64,000 bases of DNA from Shimia sagamensis. Its GTDB lineage: Bacteria > Pseudomonadota > Alphaproteobacteria > Rhodobacterales > Rhodobacteraceae. The position numbers were made by a program, and so were the translations under genes. Every line of letters begins with the position of its first letter. Positions within the stretch are counted from its first letter, which is position 1. Of the stretch, positions 1 through 10,244 are shown piece after piece. The notes below the pieces were generated by a model, which saw nothing but the letters and a program-made list of their open reading frames with translations, had not been told where the DNA came from and made no database searches. The stretch covers positions 124,001-188,000 of the forward strand of contig NZ_FXTY01000005.1 of NCBI RefSeq assembly GCF_900182745.1. Reading direction: 5' to 3'.

Positions 1-285
1 AGGCTTCAAAGCTGTGGCCTTTAAGGTCGAGCTGATGCCCGACAACACCTCTGGAAACACCGAAGAGTTCAAACTGGGGACGACCACGCCGACCAGGTTC
101 ACCGTTTTGGAAGCTAGCGCTCCGGCAATGCGATTCGGCACGTACCCAACGTCACGCGCAATCTGCTCAACTTTTTTTCGAGTGGATTCTGATACGTCCT
201 GCGCCCCTCGCATTGCGCGTGAGGCCGTCATTTCGCTTACACCTGCCAGTTTGGCGATGTCCTTGAGAAGAAGCTTTTTTCCCAT
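1..285 (-). CDS. LacI-family transcriptional regulator, N-terminal part (cut by window edge)
   Basis: Ninety-five codons are visible before the left edge. They open with MGKKLLLKDIAKLAGVSEMT and continue through a standard LacI helix-turn-helix (ASRAMRGAQDVSESTRKKVE), the hinge region (GYVPNRIAGALASK) and the start of the sugar-binding core (VNLVGVVVPSL). The family binds palindromic operators as dimers and is released or activated by a sugar effector. It diverges from gap-zwf-edd-eda, so control of that cluster is the simplest inference. The start is uncertain: the ATG at 285 has no clear ribosome site, and an in-frame GTG lies at 303. The effector-binding domain is outside the window. Confidence 0.9.
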   Translation of the reverse strand, partial: MGKKLLLKDIAKLAGVSEMTASRAMRGAQDVSESTRKKVEQIARDVGYVPNRIAGALASKTVNLVGVVVPSLNSSVFPEVLSGISSTLKATALKP

Positions 286-384
286 GGGCGGATGGTCTGA
301 CACAACCCAAGCCAAAGCAACCCCGAAAGCGCGCTGTCCGGAAGTTAGTTCCTCCCCTTGATTCCCATCGCATTTCACTGTAGC

Positions 385-416
385 GATAGCGCTAACGGTG
401 GCGCTATCGGAGCGCT
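385..416. promoter_or_regulatory. candidate LacI-type operator cluster
   Basis: GATAGCGC (385-392) and GCGCTATC (401-408) are exact inverted arms. Within the stretch, three AGCGCT/GGCGCT cores start at 388, 400 and 411, so they sit about one helical turn apart. LacI-family operators are usually palindromes with a central CG, which fits. The site lies between the divergent LacI gene and gap, just ahead of the gap ribosome site. Confidence 0.65.
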
Positions 417-439
417 GATTTGCATGTTGGGAGAATGAC

Positions 440-1447
440 ATGACCATCAAAATTGCCATCAACGGATTTGGCCGCATTGGCCGCGGTGTTCTGCGCGCCC
501 TCATCGAAAGCGGCAAAAACGACATTCAAGTCGTTGCAATCAATGACCTGTCCCCGAATGATCACCTTGTTCATCTACTCAAATACGACAGCGTTCACGG
601 CCGCTTGAACTGCGATGTCACGTTGGACGGCGACATCATGAAAGTTGCTGATCAAGAAATCCGCCTCACGGCCATTCGCGATCCTCAGGATCTGCCTTGG
701 TCCGATGTTGATGTGGCGTACGAATGCACCGGTATCTTCACTTCAAAAGACAAAGCAGAGCTGCTTTTGAAGTCTGGCGCAAAACGTGTTTTGATTTCCG
801 CTCCGGGCAAAGACGCTGATAAGACAGTGGTTTATGGCGTGAATGATGCAGAACTAACTCCAAAGGACATCATTGTGTCCAACGCGTCCTGTACCACCAA
901 CTGCCTTGCGCCTATTGCAAAGGTACTGGACGATGCTTTCGGCATTAAAACTGGCTACATGACCACGATCCACGCCTACACAGGCGATCAGCCAACACAC
1001 GACACCAACCACAGCGACCTCTACCGCGCCCGAGCTGCCGCGCTGTCGATGATCCCGACGTCTACAGGTGCTGCCCGCGCAATTTCCCTTGTGCTTCCGC
1101 ACCTTAAAGGCAAGCTGGAAGGATCCGCTGTGCGAGTTCCAACCGCAAACGTTTCCATGGTAGACTTGGTGATCAACACCAATAAACCGGCCTGCGTTGA
1201 CGCCATCCACGCAGCAGTCAAAGCCGCGGCGGAAGGTCCTCTAAATGGAGTGCTTGGCTACGAGGAAGCTCCCTTGGTTTCCGCTGATTTCAACCACGAT
1301 CCACATTCCTCAATTTTTGCCCCCGCCCAGACCAGTGTGACGGAAGAAGGTCTCGTTCGTGTGGTAAGTTGGTATGATAATGAGTGGGGATTCTCCAACC
1401 GCATGCTCGACACTGGCCGCCGTATGGGCGCCCTTTTGAAAGGCTAA
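440..1447 (+). CDS. gap: type I glyceraldehyde-3-phosphate dehydrogenase
   Basis: A 335-residue protein of normal family length. The N-terminal Rossmann motif is INGFGRIGRGVLRAL, and VVAINDL supplies the acidic residue typical of NAD use. The catalytic cysteine is in SNASCTTNCLAP, and SWYDNEWGFSNRM is the conserved C-terminal helix. It oxidises glyceraldehyde-3-phosphate to 1,3-bisphosphoglycerate in the cytoplasm. The ribosome site GGGAGA lies about five bases before the ATG. It is first in a tight cluster with zwf (6-base gap), edd and eda, so it probably handles the triose phosphate that Eda releases. A second housekeeping gap elsewhere is possible but cannot be seen here. Confidence 0.95.
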   Translation: MTIKIAINGFGRIGRGVLRALIESGKNDIQVVAINDLSPNDHLVHLLKYDSVHGRLNCDVTLDGDIMKVADQEIRLTAIRDPQDLPWSDVDVAYECTGIFTSKDKAELLLKSGAKRVLISAPGKDADKTVVYGVNDAELTPKDIIVSNASCTTNCLAPIAKVLDDAFGIKTGYMTTIHAYTGDQPTHDTNHSDLYRARAAALSMIPTSTGAARAISLVLPHLKGKLEGSAVRVPTANVSMVDLVINTNKPACVDAIHAAVKAAAEGPLNGVLGYEEAPLVSADFNHDPHSSIFAPAQTSVTEEGLVRVVSWYDNEWGFSNRMLDTGRRMGALLKG

Positions 1448-1453
1448 GTTGTT

Positions 1454-2908
1454 ATGGTTGCGCGCGTAATTCCGGTTGAACCGTTTGATCTTGTGATTTT
1501 TGGCGCTACTGGCGATCTCGCCCGGCGCAAAATTTTGCCGGGCCTGTTTCACCGGTTTCGCGCGGGCCAGATGCCGCCGGACGCTAAGATTATTGGTTCG
1601 GCACGTTCAGATATTGATAGCGCTGGATTTCGTGAGCTAATCGCAGCCGCGATAGGCGAGTTTATCCCAGAAGAATTACGGCCAGCTGAGCTGGTATCGG
1701 AATTTTTGAACCACTTAAGCTACGTACATATCGACGCGATGGGGGAGACTGGTTGGTCGGAGCTCAGAGGCATTTTGCGCCCAGAAGCCGTCCGTACATT
1801 CTATCTTTCTGTGTCTCCGTCGCTGTTTGGCGCCATCGCTGAACGCCTTAGCCACAATGATATTGCGACGCTGGAAAGCCGGATTGTGGTCGAAAAACCC
1901 TTTGGGCACGATCTGACAAGTGCACAGGCGCTTAACAAAGATCTGCTGCGCCACTTTGATGAGCAGCAAATCTACCGGATTGACCACTACCTCGGCAAAG
2001 AAACCGTTCAGAACTTGATGGCATTGCGCTTCGCCAATTCTCTTTTTGAGCCCCTTTGGAACTCAACACATATTGACCATGTACAAATCACGGTTGCTGA
2101 AAGCATCGGTGTCGCCGGTCGCGGCGGGTATTATGATCAATCAGGCGCCATGCGAGATATGGTGCAAAACCACTTGATGCAGCTGCTTTGCCTGATCGCA
2201 ATGGAGCCTCCCAGCAAATTCACGTCGAATTCTGTGCGCGACGAAAAAGTCAAGGTTATCGAGGCTTTGGAGCCTGTCGCCTTGGACGACATTGTGCGCG
2301 GCCAATATCGGTCGGGCCGGGACAATCAGAGCTATTTCGACGACGTCGAAAACGCAAACAGCCGCACCGAAAGCTATATTGCGCTAAAATTAGCGGTTGG
2401 AAACTGGCGATGGGCGGGTACGCCGTTTTATCTGCGCACGGGCAAACAGCTGCGCGATCGCGCGTCCGAAATCGCTGTAGTTTTCAAGGATCCTCCCCAC
2501 AATATCTTTCCAAACAAAATGGAAGGTCGCAAAGGCAATGCATTGATCATTCGTCTGCAACCGGACGAAGGCATCACCCTGCGAACAACCATCAAAGAAC
2601 CCGGCCCTGGTGGCATGCGGCTCACAGAAGTTGACATGGATATGTCCTTCGCCGACGCCCTCGGTGACAGTCTGATGTCTCAGGATGCCTACGAACGTTT
2701 GATCATGGATGTGATCCGAGGCGACCAAACGCTGTTTATGCGTGGCGACGAGGTCGAGGCTGCCTGGGCTTGGGCAGACCCTCTGATCGCAGCTTGGGAA
2801 GACGCAAACCAACGTCCAGTCCCTTATGATCCGGGCAGCTCCGGCCCCGAAGAAGCCCTGATGCTGATGCATAGAGGTGGCCGCCGCTGGCGCCCCATCG
2901 GCGACTAA
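1454..2908 (+). CDS. zwf: glucose-6-phosphate 1-dehydrogenase
   Basis: A 484-residue protein of normal length. The nucleotide-binding motif FGATGDLARRKILPGL is near the N-terminus, and the catalytic signature RIDHYLGKETVQNL sits around residue 175. It oxidises glucose-6-phosphate to 6-phosphogluconolactone with NADP+ (or NAD+). It starts six bases after gap and is followed by edd, so its product feeds the Entner-Doudoroff dehydratase. No 6-phosphogluconolactonase gene (pgl) lies in this cluster, so the lactone must be hydrolysed by an enzyme encoded elsewhere or spontaneously. Confidence 0.96.
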   Translation: MVARVIPVEPFDLVIFGATGDLARRKILPGLFHRFRAGQMPPDAKIIGSARSDIDSAGFRELIAAAIGEFIPEELRPAELVSEFLNHLSYVHIDAMGETGWSELRGILRPEAVRTFYLSVSPSLFGAIAERLSHNDIATLESRIVVEKPFGHDLTSAQALNKDLLRHFDEQQIYRIDHYLGKETVQNLMALRFANSLFEPLWNSTHIDHVQITVAESIGVAGRGGYYDQSGAMRDMVQNHLMQLLCLIAMEPPSKFTSNSVRDEKVKVIEALEPVALDDIVRGQYRSGRDNQSYFDDVENANSRTESYIALKLAVGNWRWAGTPFYLRTGKQLRDRASEIAVVFKDPPHNIFPNKMEGRKGNALIIRLQPDEGITLRTTIKEPGPGGMRLTEVDMDMSFADALGDSLMSQDAYERLIMDVIRGDQTLFMRGDEVEAAWAWADPLIAAWEDANQRPVPYDPGSSGPEEALMLMHRGGRRWRPIGD

Positions 2909-2947
2909 ATCCCACAAACACGCCCCCAATTAGGAAGGATGGTTCTA

Positions 2948-4756
2948 ATGCCACTCCACCCAACCGTTAAAAAAGTCACTGATCGTATTATCGCGCGCTC
3001 CAAACCGCATCGTGACACCTATTTGGAACGTATGGCACAAGCAGCGAGCCAAGGCCCCGCCCGGGCGCATTTGAGCTGTTCCGGACAAGCCCATGCCTAC
3101 GCCGGTGCTGGCGACGACCAATCAACTCTGGCCACCGGCACCGCAGGCAACCTTGGCATTGTCACTGCTTACAACGACATGTTGTCCGCACACCAACCGT
3201 TTGAACGTTACCCAGCTCTCTTGCGTGACGCCGCTCGCACTGCCGGTGGAACTGCACAAGTCGCAGGTGGTGTGCCATCCATGTGTGACGGCGTCACCCA
3301 AGGCGAAGCCGGTATGGAACTTTCGCTGTTTTCGCGCGACGTCATTGCGCTAGCGGCGGGTGTCGCGCTCAGCCACAACACTTTTGATGCCTCCGTTTAC
3401 CTTGGCGTCTGCGACAAGATTGTCCCAGGTTTGGTGATTGCGGCGCAGAGCTTTGGCCATCTTCCAGCTGTGTTCTTACCAGCCGGTCCCATGAGCACAG
3501 GTATCTCCAACGACGAAAAAGCCATGGTCCGACAGCGCTTTGCCGCAGGCGAAGCAGATCGCGCGGAACTGATGGCTTCGGAAATGGCCGCCTACCACGG
3601 CCCTGGCACCTGCACATTTTACGGCACCGCGAACACCAACCAAATGCTGATGGAATTCATGGGGCTGCACCTGCCCGGCTCCAGCTTTGTCTCCCCCAAC
3701 ACGGACCTGCGCGATGCTTTGACCGAAGAAGGCGCCCGGCGCGCGCTTTCGTTATCTGCGCTCGGGAACAACTATACACCGACGTGCGACATCTTAGATG
3801 AAAAAGCCTTTGTGAACGGTATTGTCGGCCTCAACGCCACAGGTGGATCCACCAACTTGCTGATACACCTGATTGCAATGGCTCGTGCTGGCGGTATCGT
3901 GTTGACTTGGGAAGACTTCGCTGAACTTTCCGACATCACACCGCTCTTGGCGCGTGTTTACCCAAATGGTCTGGCGGATGTGAACCACTTCCACGCAGCG
4001 GGCGGCCTTGGCTACATGATTGGCGAACTGCTGTCTGCCGACTTGCTGCACCCCGATACTAAAACTGTCGCGGGCGAAGGCCTTGAGAACTACACGCTTG
4101 AGCCAAAACTGCTCGACGGAGCCCTTACCTGGCAACCAGGGACCAAAACCTCGCTCAATGACAAGATTGTGCGCCCAGCTACAGATCCGTTTGCCCCCAC
4201 CGGGGGGCTCGCCCGGCTGTCAGGCAACCTCGGCACGTCTGTGATGAAGATCTCCGCGGTAGCGGAGAAGCATCGCCTGGTTGAAGCGCCCGCGCGGGTG
4301 TTCCATGATCAGGACGAAGTCAAAGCTGCGTTCAAGGCAGGCAAACTGACCGAAGATGCGGTGATTGTCGTGCGGTTCCAAGGTCCCAGAGCCAATGGCA
4401 TGCCGGAGTTGCACAGTTTGACTCCGCTGATGTCGATCATGCAAGGCAAAGGGCTCAAAGTTGCTTTTGTCACCGATGGACGCATGTCCGGTGCCTCTGG
4501 GAAAATTCCGGCAGCTATTCATGTCTCCCCAGAAGCGCTGGATGGTGGACCAATTGCCAAACTGCGTGACGGAGATTTGGTTCGCGTAGATGCCGAGGAG
4601 GGCACGCTTGAAGTGCTGGCTGACGACTTCGACAGTCGTCCACTGGCCACAGCCGACCTGAGCTCTTATCAACACGGAACTGGCCGCGATCTCTTTTCTG
4701 CCTTCCGCAACGCGGTGGGGCCAGCCACCACCGGCGCATCTATTTTTGAAGGATAA
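2948..4756 (+). CDS. edd: phosphogluconate dehydratase
   Basis: About 602 residues, matching Edd. IlvD/Edd-family landmarks include the iron-sulfur region around [50 protein letters not shown] and [14 protein letters not shown]. It dehydrates 6-phosphogluconate to 2-keto-3-deoxy-6-phosphogluconate. I chose the ATG at 2948 because AGGAAGG (2932-2938) is nine bases upstream of it. The in-frame ATG at 2939 directly abuts that ribosome site and is less likely. The enzyme family carries an oxygen-sensitive Fe-S cluster. Confidence 0.95.
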   Translation: MPLHPTVKKVTDRIIARSKPHRDTYLERMAQAASQGPARAHLSCSGQAHAYAGAGDDQSTLATGTAGNLGIVTAYNDMLSAHQPFERYPALLRDAARTAGGTAQVAGGVPSMCDGVTQGEAGMELSLFSRDVIALAAGVALSHNTFDASVYLGVCDKIVPGLVIAAQSFGHLPAVFLPAGPMSTGISNDEKAMVRQRFAAGEADRAELMASEMAAYHGPGTCTFYGTANTNQMLMEFMGLHLPGSSFVSPNTDLRDALTEEGARRALSLSALGNNYTPTCDILDEKAFVNGIVGLNATGGSTNLLIHLIAMARAGGIVLTWEDFAELSDITPLLARVYPNGLADVNHFHAAGGLGYMIGELLSADLLHPDTKTVAGEGLENYTLEPKLLDGALTWQPGTKTSLNDKIVRPATDPFAPTGGLARLSGNLGTSVMKISAVAEKHRLVEAPARVFHDQDEVKAAFKAGKLTEDAVIVVRFQGPRANGMPELHSLTPLMSIMQGKGLKVAFVTDGRMSGASGKIPAAIHVSPEALDGGPIAKLRDGDLVRVDAEEGTLEVLADDFDSRPLATADLSSYQHGTGRDLFSAFRNAVGPATTGASIFEG

Positions 4757-4762
4757 AACTTG

Positions 4763-5410
4763 ATGTCGATCACTCCGCAAACCGCCAGCGAAAAAGCCCG
4801 TGAAATTTGCAACGCGGCTCCGATTGTTCCCGTACTAGTGGTCGAAGACGTCGCCCACGCAAAACCACTCGCGGAAGCCCTGGTTGCAGGCGGGCTGCCC
4901 GCTCTGGAAGTGACCCTACGCACCCCAGCCGCATTGGACGTGATACGCGCAATGGCCGACGTTCCTGGCGGTATGGTCGGCGCGGGTACGTTATTAACAC
5001 CTGACGATGTTAAAGCTGCAAAAGACGCAGGGGCCACCTTCGGTGTCTCTCCGGGTGCAACCGACACATTGCTGGAAGCCTGCGAAACCGAAGGCCTACC
5101 TCTGCTCCCAGGAGCCGCATCCGCGTCAGAAGCCATGGCTCTACTGGAGCGCGGCTACAACATGCTTAAATTCTTCCCGGCCGAGGCCGCGGGCGGCGCC
5201 AAGTTTATTGGGTCCCTCGCCAGCCCCCTGCCCCAGATCAGTTTTTGCCCAACAGGTGGCGTGAGCCCTCAGAACGCCGCCGACTATCTGTCATTGTCTA
5301 ACGTGGTTTGTGCGGGCGGAAGTTGGGTCGCTCCGTCCCAATTAGTCAAACAAGGCGCCTGGGACAAAATAGAGTCCCTGGCTCGCGAGGCCTCTCAACT
5401 CCCACGCTGA
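4763..5410 (+). CDS. eda: KDPG aldolase (2-dehydro-3-deoxy-phosphogluconate aldolase)
   Basis: A 215-residue TIM-barrel aldolase. Recognisable parts are PIVPVLVVEDVAHAKPLAEA, EVTLRTPAALDVI with its catalytic glutamate region, VGAGTLLTPDDV, and LKFFPAEAAGGAKFIGSLASP containing the Schiff-base lysine. It cleaves KDPG to pyruvate and glyceraldehyde-3-phosphate. It begins six bases after edd, with GAAGGA of the edd tail serving as ribosome site, so the two are clearly co-transcribed. It is the last gene of the cluster. The next gene converges on it with a one-base gap. Confidence 0.95.
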   Translation: MSITPQTASEKAREICNAAPIVPVLVVEDVAHAKPLAEALVAGGLPALEVTLRTPAALDVIRAMADVPGGMVGAGTLLTPDDVKAAKDAGATFGVSPGATDTLLEACETEGLPLLPGAASASEAMALLERGYNMLKFFPAEAAGGAKFIGSLASPLPQISFCPTGGVSPQNAADYLSLSNVVCAGGSWVAPSQLVKQGAWDKIESLAREASQLPR

Positions 5411-5411
5411 G

Positions 5412-6800
5412 CTACCAATTGCGGCGCCCGCTGATGTGATGTAGCGCGCTTTCTTCGGCAAATGGATCAACCGGTTCAGGACGGCTGAGCCGGTTGATAG
5501 ATTTTATGGCCATCATCACCGCAAGCACGGCAAAGAACGCCCCGCCGATGGCTTGCCCCATCAACACGCCTGACGCGCCCCAATAGAGCCCGCCCAAAAG
5601 CGCGAGAGGCAGGGTTCCAACCGTATGCCGCCCCCAATTCACATAGGTTGAGTAAATCGGGTGCCCAAGATTGTTAAAGCAGGCGTTGCACACAAAGATC
5701 ACGCCGTTGAAGAACTGCAAAAGCGCAATTGGCCCGCAAAAAAGATAAATTAAGGTCCGCATCTCACCTTCCGCATCAAACGTGTCCGCAATCAGCCCAC
5801 GCGCCAGAAACAAGATCAGTGCAGACAGCAGTGTGTAGGCAAGCAGGAACTGTAACCCGGCTTTGAAGGTACCACGTACACGATCAAACAGGCCTGCCCC
5901 AAAGTTCTGTCCCACAATTGGACCAATGGCTCCAGACAAAGCAAAAACCACGGCAAACGCGACAGGCATCAATCGACCAATCACCGCCATCGCAGCCACG
6001 GCATCGGTGCCGTATCGCGCCATCTCTCGTGTGACAATTGCCGCGCCAACTGGCGAGGCCACATTTGTAAGGATCGCCGGCCCGGCAATGCCACTGATCG
6101 CCTTGGCATCCCGTTTGAGTTGACCTATTGCAGGGGCCGCATATCCTTTGTGAATCCGAATGACACACAGGACGGCGTAGCCACACATGATAAGCCGCGC
6201 CGTGACAGACGCATAGGCCGCTCCGTCCAAGCCCAAATCCAACCCAAAGATCAACACCGGGTCTAGCGCCGCATTGACTGCGCCGCCAAGAACCGTGCCC
6301 ATCATGGATCTGCGCGCATCTCCATGAGCCCGCAGAACCGCCATACTGACCATGGCGAGGGACATAAAGGGCATGGTTGGGATCACAATCCACACATACC
6401 GTTTTGCGAGTGCCAATGTGTCGCCTTCAGCCCCCAGCCAAGACAAGATCGGATCAAGAAACACCAGAACACCAATTGGAATGGCCACACCAGTGAGCAA
6501 TCCCAAAATAGCAACAGACGTCGCGGTCTCACGGGCCTTCTGCGGGTTTTCAGCGCCAATGGAACGCGCGGCCAACGATCCCGCCGAGATCGACAGACCG
6601 ATGTTGATTGCATTGGTGAAGAACAACAACGTTCCGGCATAGCCAACCGCTGCGGCAAGCGCCTTATTTCCAAGCATAGAGATGAAAATCATGTCGACAA
6701 AGTCGACTGCAAAAATCGCCATCAACCCCACCGAAGATGTCAGCGACATCACTGCAACATGGCGCATCAACGCGCCTTGCAAGAACACAGCTTTGGCCAT
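5412..6800 (-). CDS. MATE-family efflux transporter
   Basis: About 462 residues with some twelve hydrophobic segments and two related halves, as in MATE (multidrug and toxic compound extrusion) proteins. Examples are FVDMIFISMLGNKALAAAVG in the first half and VGQNFGAGLFDRVRGTFKAG in the second. The family exports cationic compounds across the inner membrane by Na+ or H+ antiport. The ATG at 6800 (MAKAVFLQGALMRHV) fits the family N-terminus; an upstream start at 6839 would add 13 unlikely residues. A Na+-coupled exporter beside a Na+-NQR operon is suggestive, but the substrate cannot be told from sequence. Confidence 0.88.
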   Translation of the reverse strand: MAKAVFLQGALMRHVAVMSLTSSVGLMAIFAVDFVDMIFISMLGNKALAAAVGYAGTLLFFTNAINIGLSISAGSLAARSIGAENPQKARETATSVAILGLLTGVAIPIGVLVFLDPILSWLGAEGDTLALAKRYVWIVIPTMPFMSLAMVSMAVLRAHGDARRSMMGTVLGGAVNAALDPVLIFGLDLGLDGAAYASVTARLIMCGYAVLCVIRIHKGYAAPAIGQLKRDAKAISGIAGPAILTNVASPVGAAIVTREMARYGTDAVAAMAVIGRLMPVAFAVVFALSGAIGPIVGQNFGAGLFDRVRGTFKAGLQFLLAYTLLSALILFLARGLIADTFDAEGEMRTLIYLFCGPIALLQFFNGVIFVCNACFNNLGHPIYSTYVNWGRHTVGTLPLALLGGLYWGASGVLMGQAIGGAFFAVLAVMMAIKSINRLSRPEPVDPFAEESALHHISGRRNW

Positions 6801-6890
6801 CAGGTTACCTGTTCGCTTTTGGTTTCCAGAGACGCGCACACTGCCACTGTGTCAAAGCAAGGCCAACCCGATTTCACACATCCTCAAAAG

Positions 6891-6919
6891 AAAACGCCGC
6901 TCACGAAGAGCGGCGTTTT
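6891..6919 (-). terminator. rho-independent terminator of the nqr operon
   Basis: AAAACGCCGCTC and GAGCGGCGTTTT form a perfect 12-base stem with a five-base loop. A T-rich run follows on the minus strand. It sits 19 bases past the nqrF stop. Confidence 0.85.
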
Positions 6920-6937
6920 ATGGTTTTGTCTCAGCGG

Positions 6938-8161
6938 TTATCCGCCAAAGTCATCAAGCATGATGTCCTCACGGTCCACGCCCAAATCAAGCAGCATGTT
7001 GATCACAGACTGGTTCATGATGGGCGGACCACACATGTAGTACTCGCAGTCTTCTGGTGCCGGATGGTTCTTGAGGTATTCCTCAAACAGAACGTTATGG
7101 ATGAAGCCAGTGTAGCCTCCCCAATCGTCTTCTGGGAGGGCATCAGACAACGCCACATGCCAGTCGAAGTTGTCAAACTCTGCGGCCAAACCATCAAAAT
7201 CTTCGACAAAGAACATCTCACGCTTAGAGCGCGCGCCATACCAGAAGGAAATCTTCCTATCGCGGTTCTGCAAACGCTTAAGCTGATCAAAGATGTGCGA
7301 GCGCATCGGCGCCATACCTGCACCACCACCAATAAAAACCATCTCTTTGTTCGTGTCGCGTGCGAAAAACTCACCAAATGGCCCTGAGATTGTGACTTTG
7401 TCACCTGGCTTCAGGTTGAAGATGTAGGACGACATCAGGCCCGGGGGAATACCCTGACTGCCCGGAGGTGGCGAGGCGACACGCACGTTCAGCATGATCA
7501 AGCCTTTTTCATCCGGGTAGTTCGCCATGGAGTAAGCACGTTCAACAGGCTCCGTCACGGTGGACTCGTACTGCCACAGGTTAAACTTGTCCCAGTCTTC
7601 CTTGTATTCGTCCTCAATGGCAAAATCTTTGTAGCTCAGCTTGTGGGCGGGCGCTTCAATCTGAATGTACCCACCAGCGCGGAAGTTTACGTCCTCGCCT
7701 TCCGGCAACTCCAGAACCAAGTTTTTGATAAAAGTTGCAACGTTTTCGTTGGAGCGAACAGTGCACTCCCACTTCTTCACACCGAACACCTCTTCAGGCA
7801 CTTCGATGTCCATGTCCTGCTTTACAGCCACCTGACAAGACAACCGGTCGCCACACGCAGCCTCACGCTTGGTGATATGGCTTTCTTCGGTTGGAAGGAT
7901 CGAACCACCACCGGAGTGCACACGTACCTTACACTGCGCGCAGGTACCGCCCCCTCCGCAGGCAGACGGCACAAACAGTTTTTGCTCCGCCAAGGTTTGC
8001 AACAACTTGCCGCCAGCGGGCACTGAAATGGTTTTTTCGCCGTTGATGGTGATTTCGACGTTGCCCGTGCTCACCAGCTTGGAGCGCGCTGCCAGGATGA
8101 TGGTGACCAGCGCCAAAACGATCAAGGTGAGGAGAACAACACCTAGAGTAAATGTTTCCAA
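6938..8161 (-). CDS. nqrF: Na+-translocating NADH:quinone reductase subunit F
   Basis: A 407-residue protein of normal length. One N-terminal membrane helix ([20 protein letters not shown]) is followed by a 2Fe-2S ferredoxin domain with Cys68, 74, 77 and 109 ([10 protein letters not shown]). A ferredoxin-reductase-type FAD/NADH module follows ([39 protein letters not shown]). NqrF is the electron entry point: it oxidises NADH and passes electrons through FAD and the Fe-S centre to the membrane subunits. Last gene of the operon, 12 bases after nqrE. Confidence 0.97.
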   Translation of the reverse strand: METFTLGVVLLTLIVLALVTIILAARSKLVSTGNVEITINGEKTISVPAGGKLLQTLAEQKLFVPSACGGGGTCAQCKVRVHSGGGSILPTEESHITKREAACGDRLSCQVAVKQDMDIEVPEEVFGVKKWECTVRSNENVATFIKNLVLELPEGEDVNFRAGGYIQIEAPAHKLSYKDFAIEDEYKEDWDKFNLWQYESTVTEPVERAYSMANYPDEKGLIMLNVRVASPPPGSQGIPPGLMSSYIFNLKPGDKVTISGPFGEFFARDTNKEMVFIGGGAGMAPMRSHIFDQLKRLQNRDRKISFWYGARSKREMFFVEDFDGLAAEFDNFDWHVALSDALPEDDWGGYTGFIHNVLFEEYLKNHPAPEDCEYYMCGPPIMNQSVINMLLDLGVDREDIMLDDFGG

Positions 8162-8173
8162 CTCTTCTACTCC

Positions 8174-8782
8174 TTAAAGTTTTACGCCGGAGAAGGACAT
8201 GAAGGCCAACGCCATCAGACCTGCGGTGATAAAGGTGATGCCTAGGCCTTGAAGACCGTCGGGAATGTCGGAGTATTTGAGCTTTTCGCGTACACCGGCC
8301 ATTGCTGTGATCGCCAATGCCCAACCAAAGCCGGAACTTAGGCCGTAGGTCATGCTCTCAGGGAAGTTGTAGTCACGTTCCACCATCAAGAGAGAGCCAC
8401 CCAGGATGGCGCAGTTCACGGTGATCAATGGCAAGAACACACCCAGCGCGTTGTAAAGCGGCGGGAAGAACTTATCGAGCACCATCTCGAGGATCTGGAC
8501 CATCGCCGCAATCACGCCGATGTAGCAAATCAGACCAAGAAAGGTCAGGTCCACATTTGGAAAGCCCGCCCAAGCCAAGGCACCAGGCGCCAGCAGATAA
8601 GTGAGAAGCAGGTTGTTGGTCGGAACCGTAATGGCTTGCACAAGCATCACAGAGATACCAAGGCCAAGCGCGGTCGAGATCTTCTTGGACACGGCAATGA
8701 ACGTACACATGCCGAGGAAGAAGGAGAGCGCAAGGTTCTCAACAAAGACAGCCTTTACGGCCAGAGAGAGAAGCCCTTCCAT
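8174..8782 (-). CDS. nqrE: Na+-translocating NADH:quinone reductase subunit E
   Basis: A 202-residue integral membrane protein with about six hydrophobic segments, homologous to NqrD and to RnfA. Recognisable stretches are [19 protein letters not shown] and [20 protein letters not shown]. NqrD and NqrE together bind an iron centre in the membrane and line part of the Na+ path. The start codon overlaps the nqrD stop by one base, implying translational coupling. Confidence 0.96.
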   Translation of the reverse strand: MEGLLSLAVKAVFVENLALSFFLGMCTFIAVSKKISTALGLGISVMLVQAITVPTNNLLLTYLLAPGALAWAGFPNVDLTFLGLICYIGVIAAMVQILEMVLDKFFPPLYNALGVFLPLITVNCAILGGSLLMVERDYNFPESMTYGLSSGFGWALAITAMAGVREKLKYSDIPDGLQGLGITFITAGLMALAFMSFSGVKL

Positions 8783-9435
8783 TAGTGGCCCTCCACAACT
8801 TGAATTTTATATTCACGTTTTTCCACCTGCTCTGGTTTCCAGGCGCGAACCGCCCAGATCAGCAAGCCGATGATGAAGAACGCCGAAGGTGGCAAAAGCA
8901 ACATGCCGTTAGGCACATACCAGCCACCGTTGTTCACGGTTGGCAGGATCGTGACGCCAAACAAACTGCCAGCGCCAAACAGCTCACGAATGAAACCCAC
9001 AACCAGCAACAACGCGCCGTAACCAAGACCGTTGCCAACCCCATCAATGAAGCTGTCAATTGGCGGGTTCTTCATCGCAAAGGCCTCCGCACGGCCCATA
9101 ACGATACAATTGGTGATAATCAGGCCAACAAACACGGACAGAGTTTTGGAAATCTCATAGGCATAGGCCTTGAGCACTTGGTCCACGATGATCACGAGGC
9201 TAGCGATGATCACCATCTGCACGATAATGCGGATGGAACCGGGAATTTGGTTGCGCAACACTGAAATGAACATCGAGCTGAACCCGGTAACCGCTGTCAC
9301 TGCGAGTGCCATAACAAAGGCAACTTGCAGCGAAGATGTCACCGCCAGCGCAGAACAGATGCCCAACACTTGAAGCGTGATCGGGTTGTTGTCGACAAGC
9401 GGATCGACCAGAAGGTCTCGTTTTGTCTGGGCCAT
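8782..9435 (-). CDS. nqrD: Na+-translocating NADH:quinone reductase subunit D
   Basis: A 217-residue integral membrane subunit of the RnfE/NqrD type. It has several hydrophobic helices and the conserved segments [19 protein letters not shown] and [16 protein letters not shown]. It pairs with NqrE as two inverted-topology homologues around the membrane iron site. One-base stop/start overlaps link it to nqrC upstream and nqrE downstream. Confidence 0.96.
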   Translation of the reverse strand: MAQTKRDLLVDPLVDNNPITLQVLGICSALAVTSSLQVAFVMALAVTAVTGFSSMFISVLRNQIPGSIRIIVQMVIIASLVIIVDQVLKAYAYEISKTLSVFVGLIITNCIVMGRAEAFAMKNPPIDSFIDGVGNGLGYGALLLVVGFIRELFGAGSLFGVTILPTVNNGGWYVPNGMLLLPPSAFFIIGLLIWAVRAWKPEQVEKREYKIQVVEGH

Positions 9436-10244
9436 CAGATGCCTCCCGACTTCAGATTTTCAAGGAACGGGCCAAATCCAGCTTCGCCCATCCAGAACCG
9501 CACAAGGTTGTCGACACCAACAGACGTCAACGTCGCGCCAGCAAGCGCATCAACATGGTAGTCAACGCCAGCAGGAGGCACGGATTTGGCAACAGTGATC
9601 TGCAAGCTGCCATCTTCATCTGCCAGCTTCTTACCACCCCAAAGAGTTTTCCAACGTGGGTTGTCCACTTCAGCACCCAGACCCGGTGTCTCGCCGTGGT
9701 CGTAGAACTGTAGGCCAAAGATGTCGTTGCCATTTTCTTCAAGTGCGATGAACCCATAAAGCGTTGACCAAAGGCCATAGCCATGGATCGGCAGGATCAC
9801 TTTATCCAGAGACCCGTCGTCATTGCGCAGCAAGTAGACCGTAGCGAATTTTGTCTGACGGCCAATGCCTGCCGGGTCGTCACTTAGACGCACGGAAAGC
9901 TCAGGGTCAGCCGCCGCGGCGCGGTCATCAAAGGTTGCCGCGTCAAACGCGTCGGTGAAGGTGCCAGTTTCCAGCTCAACCACCTGAGGTTCAAACACAC
10001 TGAACCCCTCCAGCACGTCCATGCCCGGCTCAAAAAGACCAGCCACCTGAAGAACGTTGGCCTGTTTATCCTTGAGCTTATTCTGCTCCTGCAACGGCCG
10101 TAGCGCCACAGACACAGCAGACACAATCATCGAGGCCACAAGACAGAGGCTTACGGCAATGAAGACCGTCTTACCAACGCTGTCCGGCGGAGCCGCCAGA
10201 AAGCGGGCAATGGGCCCTTTGTTTTGGTTGGGAGCGTCAGACAT
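9435..10244 (-). CDS. nqrC: Na+-translocating NADH:quinone reductase subunit C
   Basis: A 269-residue protein with one N-terminal membrane helix and a periplasmic FMN-binding domain. The covalent FMN site is [12 protein letters not shown], with the acceptor threonine near residue 238; the flavin is attached by the ApbE product encoded nearby. I place the start at the ATG at 10244 ([10 protein letters not shown]), which overlaps the nqrB stop as ATGTCTGA. A TTG 39 bases upstream would put the start well inside nqrB. Confidence 0.95.
   Translation of the reverse strand: MSDAPNQNKGPIARFLAAPPDSVGKTVFIAVSLCLVASMIVSAVSVALRPLQEQNKLKDKQANVLQVAGLFEPGMDVLEGFSVFEPQVVELETGTFTDAFDAATFDDRAAAADPELSVRLSDDPAGIGRQTKFATVYLLRNDDGSLDKVILPIHGYGLWSTLYGFIALEENGNDIFGLQFYDHGETPGLGAEVDNPRWKTLWGGKKLADEDGSLQITVAKSVPPAGVDYHVDALAGATLTSVGVDNLVRFWMGEAGFGPFLENLKSGGI

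Noticed and set aside
167-373. 68-codon minus-strand frame overlapping the LacI gene start
   Set aside because: It is in a different frame from the clear LacI helix-turn-helix and has no family resemblance.
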